A stretch of 6,524 bases of DNA, taken from assembly GCA_945788545.1 (NCBI GenBank), contig CALZMK010000088.1, positions 1-6,524 on the forward strand. The letters are read 5' to 3'. Shown one piece after another: positions 1 through 6,524 of this stretch. The notes under the pieces were generated by a model. The model had not been told where the DNA came from. It saw only the letters and a list, made by a program, of their open reading frames with translations, and did no database searches. The first letter of the stretch is position 1; every line of letters starts with the position of its first letter. The DNA is from an uncultured Prevotella sp. GTDB lineage: Bacteria; Bacteroidota; Bacteroidia; Bacteroidales; Bacteroidaceae. The translations under genes were made by a program, and so were the position numbers.

Positions 1-91
1 CCAACGACAGCAACAATGCCGTCATCAGCATCATGGCGATGTCTCTCATCGGGTTGTGCATCCCAATGCCTGCCGATATGTATCTCTTCAT
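1..91 (-). CDS. N-terminus of a secreted protein (3' end outside window)
   Basis: This is the first 30 codons of a fourth gene in the operon; the remainder lies beyond the left edge, so the product cannot be identified. The ATG at 91-89 opens a frame with no stop to the window edge. The peptide begins MKRYISAGIGMHNPMRDIAM and continues into a hydrophobic stretch rich in Met, Leu and Ala (residues 20-30). This looks like the h-region of a Sec or lipoprotein signal peptide; no cysteine has been reached yet. The start lies 36 bases after the stop of the upstream fimbrillin-like gene. A purine-rich run (about 102-114) sits upstream but is rather far from the ATG. In-frame ATGs at 61 and 49 are alternatives, and starting at 49 would give a compact, conventional signal peptide (MRDIAMMLMT...). 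From its position the product is likely another exported component of the same pilus/adhesin locus, such as a further fimbrillin, tip or anchor protein. That is inference from context only. Confidence 0.72.
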   Translation of the reverse strand, partial: MKRYISAGIGMHNPMRDIAMMLMTALLLSL

Positions 92-127
92 CGTGTTCAA
101 TGTTCTTTCCTTTCTCACTTTTTTCGG

Positions 128-2335
128 TTAATCCCAATCGAGGTTGGCATTGCCACTGCCCGTCTTCTCGTCCCAGTCCTTTATCATGACTCTGAACGAT
201 ATGGCCTCTTTGGTCAATGTGATGGTATAGGTGTAGTGGATGCCTCGCAGCCACTGGGTGATAGGCGTTGTTGTTCTGTCCTGCACACAAGTGTTCAGCT
301 GGAGTTTGTAGGTGGTGCCGTTAGCCAATTTCACCGTAATGATAGCGTCGTCGGCTATCGTCTGAGGCACCACCTCATAGTTGTCCAAGGTGGTCTTATC
401 CGCTGCCTGTTGTCCCGAAGGGCAGAACTCAGAGATAGGGTTGTCCTGTATGTCGCCTATCGTAATAGCACCATCCTCCACATTGATTGTTCCCGATGTA
501 GCCAGCTTGGAGATAGACACCAAGGCACCCTCCAGATCTACGGCATCGGCTGGCGTGCCGCTCTCCGACGACGATGTGGCGAGCTTGACCGTAATCTTGC
601 TCATCACGTGCTCGAATGCCAACGGCACATCACCTGTGCGAGGAGTGATGGCTGCACCTTTGGCGTAGGTTGCATCAGCCGATCCGTCAGTCTTTTTAAC
701 CTTGTGAGCTGGGGTTGTTGCCCAGACATAGTCAGTGGCTTGGGTTACCGTGTTGCTACTCGTGGGAGTATATGCTTGGATATTGTAACTTCCATCTTCT
801 GCTGGCGCATTATAAATCGCCAACGCCCTGAAATAGAACTTGTCATGATCGTTCGGCCAATATATCTCAGGATCATTCTTCCAATACTTCGTGCTGCCTG
901 TGCCTTGCGTATAAGTACTTGTAGTGGCATAAGCATAATCTGATTCGCTGGTACCTTTTTTATAAAGGCTGAAAGAAGAGTTGGTATTGAAGTTTGCCAA
1001 TTGCTTGCCTTCAGTAGTGGAGAAATCCACCTTGCTTCCCGTAGGATTACCTTCACCATCTGTGGTGGTATATATTTCAGTAACATCATCCTCTGGGAAC
1101 TGGATATCGCCTTCACCCTCAGCTTCAACAGTATTCCAATCCGACAATGTTGACTGCACATCCATTCCTACCTTATTGATTGTCACCTTCAGATGATAGT
1201 TATAGCCCGACTGCATCTTTCTGTCTGCCAGGCCGCTGTTCCATGAGGACAAGATACTGCTTGTAATCTTAAGATCATAGTTGTTTCCGTCGGCATCATA
1301 AATCTTCAGGATAACCGCGCCTATGCTCAATGCTGTTTGCGGTACTACAAGTGCCTGGAAGGTACACTTTGGGTGTCCTTGTTCATCGGTAATTGGCGTT
1401 TCTTTCAACATCTTCACAAGACCAGGTTGGTCAGTTCCCTGTCCTGCGCCTGCTATTGTCAATGTCGGAGCGGTAAATTTAGCGGTCTTGTTCATACCTT
1501 GCAGTTCCACCCAAGTATTGTTCAATGCACCTGCTGAGAAGCCATCTTTGGCAACAACATCGACCGTAACCATACTCATTGCGTGGGTATAAGGCAATAC
1601 CAGTGTTCCATGTGCACCACCATTATTCTGGGTTCCATGTGCATACTGGATTGGTTTTTGCTCAGCACTCCAGAGCAGGTCACATCCTGTCAATATAGGT
1701 TGGGTTGTTTGGTCGTAAGGCACAGTCCATCCGAGCTCGCCAGTACTCTGGTCAAGGGCTGTAGTGATATTTCCTTGGGCAATTGATCCCTGCACATTAT
1801 TCTCGCCCTCTCCTCCATTAAAACAATATCCGTAATAGCTCTGCAGATAATGTCCTGGAGTTCTGATGTCGAATGCTCCTTCAGTTTCTGCCCCAGTGCT
1901 TGCACGCGAAAAGTCATCCCAATACAATTTAGGAGAGGCTGTCAAATCTGAAGTCTGCTTAGTATTAGTGCTCGAAAGGCCAAGAGCCGTTCCTGTTCCT
2001 ATAGGAGTAATATCTTCTCCAGAATAATCTACACAGCCGGCACCTCCCTTGGTAAAAGTGACAAGGCTGGGGGTGTTCTGCACATTCACCACTGTTCTAT
2101 CACCAGATCTTCCATCCCATGTAACATGTCGAAGATAAGCCAGCAACTTATCTCCATTCGTAAACTCTTTATTTTCAGCACGTGTACTTTTGGCAGAAGA
2201 TACATCCAGCAATGCCGATGTTTCAATCGGAGTCTTCTCCACTCCGTTCAGGAATGGACTTTCCGACACGACACTATCGTCACATGCCGTTAGAGCAGCA
2301 ATGCTCAGTATATAAAGAACTTTCTTCAACATCAT
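128..2335 (-). CDS. double-unit fimbrillin-like (Mfa_like_1-type) lipoprotein
   Basis: Predicted outer-membrane or surface lipoprotein of 735 residues, probably a type V pilus subunit or related adhesin. The N-terminus MMLKKVLYILSIAALTAC is a lipoprotein signal peptide with lipobox LTAC (Cys18). It is followed by two Asp, which fits surface export in Bacteroidetes. A TRA motif (Arg52) is a candidate Arg-protease maturation site. Unit 1 (about 18-405) shows YWDD (138-141), WTVPYDQT (203-210), DLLW, YTHAMSMV (249-256), ALVVPQ (328-333), GYNYHLKV (377-384) and DW (399-400). Unit 2 (about 410-735) shows YWPN (492-495), YFRA, DYVWATTP, FEHVMSKI (574-581), VVPQ (655-658), HYTYTITL (700-707) and DW (720-721). 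A single fimbrillin of this type is roughly 300-400 residues, so this is a double-length form. I chose the ATG at 2335; a TTG at 2344 is in frame but adds only three residues and lies inside the purine-rich ribosome-binding region. An ATG at 2332 is equally possible. It is the most diverged of the three paralogues. Its exact role (shaft, tip or adhesin) is unknown. Confidence 0.93.
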   Translation of the reverse strand: MMLKKVLYILSIAALTACDDSVVSESPFLNGVEKTPIETSALLDVSSAKSTRAENKEFTNGDKLLAYLRHVTWDGRSGDRTVVNVQNTPSLVTFTKGGAGCVDYSGEDITPIGTGTALGLSSTNTKQTSDLTASPKLYWDDFSRASTGAETEGAFDIRTPGHYLQSYYGYCFNGGEGENNVQGSIAQGNITTALDQSTGELGWTVPYDQTTQPILTGCDLLWSAEQKPIQYAHGTQNNGGAHGTLVLPYTHAMSMVTVDVVAKDGFSAGALNNTWVELQGMNKTAKFTAPTLTIAGAGQGTDQPGLVKMLKETPITDEQGHPKCTFQALVVPQTALSIGAVILKIYDADGNNYDLKITSSILSSWNSGLADRKMQSGYNYHLKVTINKVGMDVQSTLSDWNTVEAEGEGDIQFPEDDVTEIYTTTDGEGNPTGSKVDFSTTEGKQLANFNTNSSFSLYKKGTSESDYAYATTSTYTQGTGSTKYWKNDPEIYWPNDHDKFYFRALAIYNAPAEDGSYNIQAYTPTSSNTVTQATDYVWATTPAHKVKKTDGSADATYAKGAAITPRTGDVPLAFEHVMSKITVKLATSSSESGTPADAVDLEGALVSISKLATSGTINVEDGAITIGDIQDNPISEFCPSGQQAADKTTLDNYEVVPQTIADDAIITVKLANGTTYKLQLNTCVQDRTTTPITQWLRGIHYTYTITLTKEAISFRVMIKDWDEKTGSGNANLDWD

Positions 2336-2342
2336 TTCCTTC
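2336..2342 (-). promoter_or_regulatory. probable ribosome-binding region deciding the downstream start
   Basis: The run GAAGGAA sits directly in front of the tandem ATG ATG at 2335-2330. It is the best Shine-Dalgarno-like sequence in the window. Its spacing (AGGA four bases before the second ATG, one before the first) slightly favours the ATG at 2332. The in-frame TTG at 2344-2342 overlaps this run, which argues against the TTG as the true start. Bacteroidetes rely little on Shine-Dalgarno pairing, so this is supporting rather than decisive evidence. Confidence 0.45.
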
Positions 2343-2389
2343 AATTATCTTTAGAACAAATTTTCCAACGTCTTTCCTCTCCGTCAGTT

Positions 2390-4453
2390 TTACATCCAGA
2401 CATCGTCCGAAGCATCCACCCTTGTCCAGTCGGTGATGGTAGCAGAGACAAAAATCTGCGACTTCTTCACATCAAGTGTATAGATATAGTGCTCACTATG
2501 CTTCCACTCGGTTATCAAAGCGGGTGTCTCGTCATTCTTTGCCCCTTTGATCTTATTCACCTGAGCGTAATATACGTCATGCGTGCCATCAGCATTGGCC
2601 ACTGTAATCTTGAACAGTACGTCATCGCTCAAGACTTGTGGCATTACGGCATCAAGAGTAGTCAGCTGGCTGCCCGCTGCTGCAGTACTAAGCTTTGACA
2701 AAGAGTATTTGCCTTTATCCGAATCTGAATAATTGGAGTGCAGACCATCCTCCAATTTGATTTTACCTTTAGTATATCCTTGGAGGATTTCTACTTTTGT
2801 GTCTTCTTTAGTTAGATCAACATAATCAGAGCCTGAAGTTCCTGTTGATTTCAGTCGCAATTCTATCTTGCTCATGGCATACTCGAAGTTCATGGTTATC
2901 GTACCTTTTGTGGCACATATACCATTGGTCGCGATTTCTGTGCCATGGCTCTCACAATTGCCCGTTGAGCGTGGGAGTGCTATCATAAGTTCAGAAGGAG
3001 CAGTTTCTGCAGAAAAGGCTGTATTCTCCACTTGGATGACATCATTGCCTCCATCATTGTTCACGGTTTGGCCTTGCGGATATACCCCACGGAAGAAATA
3101 GTGAGTATCATGGTTAGGCCAGAAGATGGTCTTGTCCCACGAACCACTCGAACCGCTGTAGGTATAGGTAGCAGCAGGATTGATGACATCTGTAGAAGCA
3201 TCCTCATCATAGCCCGATGCTATGTTCGTGCTTCGGTATAGGTCAAAACTCTTTGTAAATGCATTACCATTCACTGCTTGTCCATAGTTGGCACTGATGT
3301 TGATTTCAGGAGTGACAGGATCTGCTGTAACGTCAACCCAATCTTTTATGGTAGCTTCAACAACTATCTTGGTCTTCTTTACAATTATGTTGAGGACATA
3401 GTTATATCCCTGAGTGATAGCAGTATGACTCTTTGAGGTCATTGCTGCAAATAGGTTCTCAGCAGTTACCTTATAAATATTACCATCAGCATTAAGTTCA
3501 AGGATGTTGGTTGTTGCATTGTTTTCTTGCGTCCAGCTATTGCCAGGAAAAACAAGGGCATCAAAAGTGGCTGTATGGTTGTTTGCTCCTCCGTCAAAGA
3601 GGTGCATCTGTATATCAGAATGGGATGATGATTCACTTGGCGTCTTAGTCTCAACATTATACGTACCTGAAATGTTGAAGCCCAACAGTTTGACTGTCGG
3701 ATTACGTTCAAATATAGCATTAGAGGGTGTGCTCGAATAACCCGGAAATCCTTCATCAGCCTTGAGTATCACCGTCACCTTGCTCATGGCGTGGGTGAAG
3801 ACAAGGAGGTCACTGGCATTGCCACTTTTCACCTCATCAAACTTCAAGGTGCCATCAATGCCGTCTTTGATGTTATTGCTTGCGAGGAGGTCATAGTTAG
3901 CCCATCCTGAGGTTTGGTTTGTTGGAAGTGTCCAAGGCAAAGCATCCCAGTCAGAGATAGTAGTGAGGTTGTTGTTTGTCTCATTGGGCAAGGCAAAGTT
4001 CTCTCCTGTCTTATAACCATTCACAGCCACGCCATAGATAGTGAGACCTGTGTTTCGGCCATCGGTATTTGCTGGGTCTGCAGTGCCATAGTCATCCCAA
4101 AAAATATCGGTAGTCAAAGCGAGCGAATTGTGATTGCTGCCTGATGATGTTTCTGCATCAATGGTTGCATAAGTCTTTTGGGTGACTGTTCCATCAGCAC
4201 CATGTCCTGTCCATATTCCATCAATGCGCAAGTTTGCCTTTGTTCCTTGTGTGAAAGCAAGGTGAGTGGCATGATTGTCTTCCGCTGCTCTTGTCTGCAC
4301 ACCGCTTCCACCCTCGCGTATTCCTGCACGGAGCGTGATGGCATTGTCAGCCTCGCCTACTGAATAGACTGGTGTGATGACATCCTCATCGCCAGAACAA
4401 GCGGTGAGCAATGCCATCATTGCCGATACTATTATGTAATGACTCTTGATCAT
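2390..4453 (-). CDS. double-unit fimbrillin-like (Mfa_like_1-type) lipoprotein
   Basis: Complete 687-residue predicted surface lipoprotein, paralogous to both neighbours. The signal peptide MIKSHYIIVSAMMALLTAC ends in lipobox LTAC (Cys19). It is followed by SGDED, an acidic patch resembling the lipoprotein export signal of Bacteroidetes. A TRA motif with Arg55 is a candidate Arg-protease cleavage point of the type V pilin kind. Unit 1 (about 19-378) shows FWDD (118-121), WTLPTNQT (174-181), DLLASNN, FTHAMSKV (219-226), ALVFP (299-303), GYNYVLNIIVKK (349-360) and DW (371-372). Unit 2 (about 380-687) shows DLYR (404-407), GSWDKTIFWPN (437-447), FFRGV (453-457), FEYAMSKI (523-530), MPQ (604-606), HYIYTLDVKK (655-664) and DW (675-676). 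The only two cysteines of the mature chain besides Cys19 are Cys500 and Cys513, a possible disulfide loop in unit 2. The ATG is unambiguous and lies 18 bases after the upstream stop, implying co-transcription and perhaps translational coupling. Pilus subunit is the favoured role; binding partner unknown. Confidence 0.94.
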   Translation of the reverse strand: MIKSHYIIVSAMMALLTACSGDEDVITPVYSVGEADNAITLRAGIREGGSGVQTRAAEDNHATHLAFTQGTKANLRIDGIWTGHGADGTVTQKTYATIDAETSSGSNHNSLALTTDIFWDDYGTADPANTDGRNTGLTIYGVAVNGYKTGENFALPNETNNNLTTISDWDALPWTLPTNQTSGWANYDLLASNNIKDGIDGTLKFDEVKSGNASDLLVFTHAMSKVTVILKADEGFPGYSSTPSNAIFERNPTVKLLGFNISGTYNVETKTPSESSSHSDIQMHLFDGGANNHTATFDALVFPGNSWTQENNATTNILELNADGNIYKVTAENLFAAMTSKSHTAITQGYNYVLNIIVKKTKIVVEATIKDWVDVTADPVTPEINISANYGQAVNGNAFTKSFDLYRSTNIASGYDEDASTDVINPAATYTYSGSSGSWDKTIFWPNHDTHYFFRGVYPQGQTVNNDGGNDVIQVENTAFSAETAPSELMIALPRSTGNCESHGTEIATNGICATKGTITMNFEYAMSKIELRLKSTGTSGSDYVDLTKEDTKVEILQGYTKGKIKLEDGLHSNYSDSDKGKYSLSKLSTAAAGSQLTTLDAVMPQVLSDDVLFKITVANADGTHDVYYAQVNKIKGAKNDETPALITEWKHSEHYIYTLDVKKSQIFVSATITDWTRVDASDDVWM

Positions 4454-4471
4454 CTTTCTTCGTTTTAATTT

Positions 4472-6524
4472 TTACTGAATCTGTACATTGTCATCTCCAG
4501 CCACGACTGTTTCCCAATCAAGGATAGTGACCTTGATATCTTCTATACCTTTCTTTGTCAGCTTGAAGGTATATATGTATTTGAATCCAGGATACCAACG
4601 GTCGATTTTGAATTTTCCAGTTTCGTCGGCCGTATATGGATTCTTGATGTTATTATCACTCACTGTTGTAGCCAACAGATTCTTCATATCCACGATGTAT
4701 TCGTTGTTGTCGGGAGTAGTAATGACGACCTTCACTTCTGTCAGATCCTGCGGCACAACTCCGTATGTGCATGAATTGGCGGTTGACGTGAGTGTTGATG
4801 ATATTGTTTCTTCATCGCTTGTTGCTCCTGTCACCTCTTCCAGGCCATTACCCATCAGGACACGTCCTTGCTTATGAAAGTTTTTCATCTTCAGCGTTGT
4901 ATAACTTGGGGCTACACCAGTTCCTATTTCTACATAGTTTTGGTCGGAAGGGTTTCCTGTTGATACCAAATTAAAAGTGACCTCACTCATCATGTGGAAG
5001 AGAATCAGCTTTATATGATCCTCCGACGGACCTATGGCTTGATATATCTGTGACTTTGAGGCATCAATTTCAGCATTCACTACGTCAAAACCATTATCCT
5101 GGTCATATACAAACTTGAAACCGTCTGCAGTTTCATTGTCCGACTTATCCCTCATCGTTGCACCCCAAAGCTTGTCTGTGTAGGATGTCCCTGACATAAG
5201 TCCGAAATAGTCACAATTCTTATGCGTCGGTTCTGTATCTGCGGTTGTACTTATTGTCTCTGTCTCTGGCATTACCCCACGGAAATGGTAGTAGGTCATG
5301 TTGTTGGGCCAATACCATTTGTTTTCAAGCCCCCAACTACCGCTTCCTTTGTCCTTGAAGATATTTTTGTGTCCAGTATAACCCGTTTGCCACGCATACC
5401 CCTCATGGCTGTCTATGATGCTCTGGGGATTATCTTCTGCCCGATAGATTGCCACAGGCTTTGTGACGGCGTCTCCTCTTTCTTCGAGCATCAGCTTGAT
5501 ACGCGCATTGCTTGGGGTCAGCTCTTCTGCTGTCACCGTTTCCCAATCCACAATCTTTGCTGAGATATTGACTGCTGTCTTCGAAATCTTCAGGGTGAAG
5601 ACATAGTGAACACCCGGCTTCAGTTGGTCATGATTCACACCAAGGAAATAATCGGAGGTTTTCTTGTCATTAGGAATCTTGTCAAGCAAATCTTTCTTTG
5701 ATAACTTATAATTGTTGCCTGCAATGGTGAAGTCAATATCCCCCTTAGTAACTTCGTTCATGTCGGTTGTAGGAAGGACACGGGCATCAAGGGTGAACAT
5801 ACTGTTTTCTGTTGCAGATGCTCGCTGACTGATTCTTGTGATGGTTGAAGAAGAATATGTACCCGTAAACTTACCAGTGGCAATATCAAACTCTGTATTC
5901 TTAGTATAGAAGTTTGTCAGCTTGATGTTTGTGCCTTCTGCGAACTTGAACTCGTCTGTAGTAAAGCCGTCGCCCATCACAATCTCAAATGTAATCCATG
6001 AGAGTGCATGATAGAAGCAGAGGTTGCCTTTATCGAATTTGCCCGACGTACCCATGCCTGAAGATGTGAACTTCAAGCGGCCATCGGTATATGCCGTCCT
6101 GTTGTCTGCTATATTATTACTATAGCATAGGTCCTCATTCTGAATGGTCTGGTCTGTCTGCTCTAGGGAAACACTCCAATCTTTAATAGTCAGGTCGATG
6201 GCATCGGAGCTCCATGCCCCTGTAGTGGGCGTAGAAGTATAAGGATAGTTGCTCTTTCCTCCTATGGCGATAGTTTTCGTGCTTCCTGGGCAACACGCAG
6301 CATAGACAGAGAGTTGTGCATCACGTGCATAGCAGTCATCCCAATAGCGGGTACAGCCTTGCTCAGAGAAGTCTATAGGACTAATCTTCGTTGTATTATC
6401 GGCAGTTCCTGTCACTCCCTTCGTCACGGCATATTTCGTGTTTGAACCGCTACCATTCTTCTCGCTCTTCATCACCATGAAGAGGGCAGTACCAGCAGGA
6501 AGAGTACCTAATTTAGAATTGTCA
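4472..6524 (-). CDS. double-unit fimbrillin-like protein, 5' end outside window
   Basis: The frame stays open to the right edge. The first in-frame ATG (6478) is preceded by 15 further codons (DNSKLGTLPAGTALF) that align with the G-T-x-A-x-L region of the next gene downstream, so that ATG is internal. By comparison with that paralogue about 60 residues, including the signal peptide, are missing. Visible length is 683 residues. Unit 1 (about 1-335) shows YWDD (60-63), a W-S-V-S-x-E-Q-T stretch (116-123), DLCYSNN, FYHALSWI (170-177), VLP, HYVFTLKI (306-313) and DW (326-327). Unit 2 (about 335-683) shows IYRAED, GSGSW, WYWPN (403-407), FRGVMP (414-419), FHMMSEV (509-515), VVPQ (589-592), KYIYTFKLTKKG (648-659) and DW (669-670). 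Both units end in almost the same DWETV-(T/V)-A sequence. It is closer to the 2390-4453 product than to the 128-2335 product: it shares DL-x-x-SNNI with LKF following in unit 1, and GSGSW with FRGV in unit 2. Likely a pilus subunit or adhesin; the lipobox cannot be seen here but is expected. Confidence 0.92.
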   Translation of the reverse strand, partial: DNSKLGTLPAGTALFMVMKSEKNGSGSNTKYAVTKGVTGTADNTTKISPIDFSEQGCTRYWDDCYARDAQLSVYAACCPGSTKTIAIGGKSNYPYTSTPTTGAWSSDAIDLTIKDWSVSLEQTDQTIQNEDLCYSNNIADNRTAYTDGRLKFTSSGMGTSGKFDKGNLCFYHALSWITFEIVMGDGFTTDEFKFAEGTNIKLTNFYTKNTEFDIATGKFTGTYSSSTITRISQRASATENSMFTLDARVLPTTDMNEVTKGDIDFTIAGNNYKLSKKDLLDKIPNDKKTSDYFLGVNHDQLKPGVHYVFTLKISKTAVNISAKIVDWETVTAEELTPSNARIKLMLEERGDAVTKPVAIYRAEDNPQSIIDSHEGYAWQTGYTGHKNIFKDKGSGSWGLENKWYWPNNMTYYHFRGVMPETETISTTADTEPTHKNCDYFGLMSGTSYTDKLWGATMRDKSDNETADGFKFVYDQDNGFDVVNAEIDASKSQIYQAIGPSEDHIKLILFHMMSEVTFNLVSTGNPSDQNYVEIGTGVAPSYTTLKMKNFHKQGRVLMGNGLEEVTGATSDEETISSTLTSTANSCTYGVVPQDLTEVKVVITTPDNNEYIVDMKNLLATTVSDNNIKNPYTADETGKFKIDRWYPGFKYIYTFKLTKKGIEDIKVTILDWETVVAGDDNVQIQ

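Noticed and set aside
92..127. A possible terminator after the left fimbrillin gene (A-rich run near the stop).
   Set aside because: No stem-loop is visible, and another coding start follows after 36 bases.
56..943. A 295-codon open frame on the plus strand opposite the 3' part of the left fimbrillin gene.
   Set aside because: Its translation is rich in Cys, Arg, Leu, Val and His with no recognisable domain or signal. The opposite strand carries a clear fimbrillin unit with conserved motifs, so this is an antisense shadow.
2342..2344. TTG as the start of the left fimbrillin gene.
   Set aside because: Two ATG codons follow within four codons. The TTG lies within the purine-rich ribosome-binding stretch, and the signal peptide is more typical from the ATG.
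2345..2389. A Bacteroides-type promoter (-33 TTTG / -7 TAnnTTTG) in the 54-base spacer: the minus strand reads AAAATTTG.
   Set aside because: The first base of the -7 box does not match and no TTTG lies at the right distance upstream. Read-through from the upstream gene explains the layout better.
4488..4877. A 129-codon plus-strand frame opposite the end of the right-hand fimbrillin gene, with a hydrophobic stretch.
   Set aside because: It lies wholly antisense to a conserved coding unit and has a composition like the other shadows. Its hydrophobic look comes from complementing polar codons of the real gene.
1130..5560. Short shared nucleotide strings (for example GTTTCCCAATC near 4508 and 5538, and CTTGCTCATGGC near 2868 and 3779) as DNA repeats or recombination sites.
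   Set aside because: They are about 11-12 bases long and fall on conserved protein motifs (DWET and AMSK codons). Shared ancestry of the units accounts for them, and no longer DNA identity was seen that would indicate recent duplication.
5222..5563. A 113-codon Cys-rich plus-strand frame.
   Set aside because: It is antisense to the WPN...FRG region and linker of the right-hand gene. No ribosome-binding site or domain was seen.
6476..6478. ATG at 6478 as the true start of the right-hand gene.
   Set aside because: It would give a protein without a signal peptide, while the upstream codons stay open and align with the paralogue's N-terminal unit. The gene is therefore truncated by the window, not short.

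Overview
The window is a densely packed stretch of one operon read entirely on the minus strand. It most likely comes from a gut- or mouth-type member of the Bacteroidales (Bacteroides/Prevotella group). The basis is: Bacteroidetes-style lipoprotein signal peptides with acidic residues just behind the lipobox cysteine, weak or absent Shine-Dalgarno sequences, moderate base composition, and repeated fimbrillin-type motifs (HAMSKV-like, WPN...FRG, YxYxxxx...DW) typical of type V (FimA/Mfa-like) pilins of this order. The exact genus cannot be read from the sequence.

In transcription order (right to left) the layout is as follows. A 5'-truncated fimbrillin-like gene runs from the window edge to 4472. 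After 18 bases comes a complete fimbrillin-like lipoprotein gene (4453-2390). After about 54 bases comes a second complete fimbrillin-like lipoprotein gene (2335-128). After 36 bases the first 30 codons of a fourth gene (91-1) encode a signal peptide and then leave the window. No gap exceeds 54 bases, and I see no terminator or convincing promoter inside the window. The genes are therefore probably co-transcribed from a promoter beyond the right edge.

The three main proteins share an unusual plan. Each is about 690-740 residues, roughly twice the size of a single Mfa_like_1-type fimbrillin, and consists of two complete fimbrillin-like units in tandem. Unit 1 always carries a (Y/F)WDD motif, and unit 2 always carries a (Y/F)WPN...F(Y/F)FR or HFRG motif. 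Both units end in an aromatic beta-strand (Y-x-Y/F) followed about 20 residues later by a DW signature. All first units resemble one another and all second units resemble one another, so the two-unit architecture seems to predate the duplication that made the three genes. The two complete proteins also share a TRA motif with the arginine at about the same distance from the lipidated cysteine, where type V pilins are typically cut by an Arg-specific protease before strand-exchange assembly. The simplest reading is a surface pilus or adhesin locus whose subunits are double-length fimbrillins. Polymerisation itself is inference.
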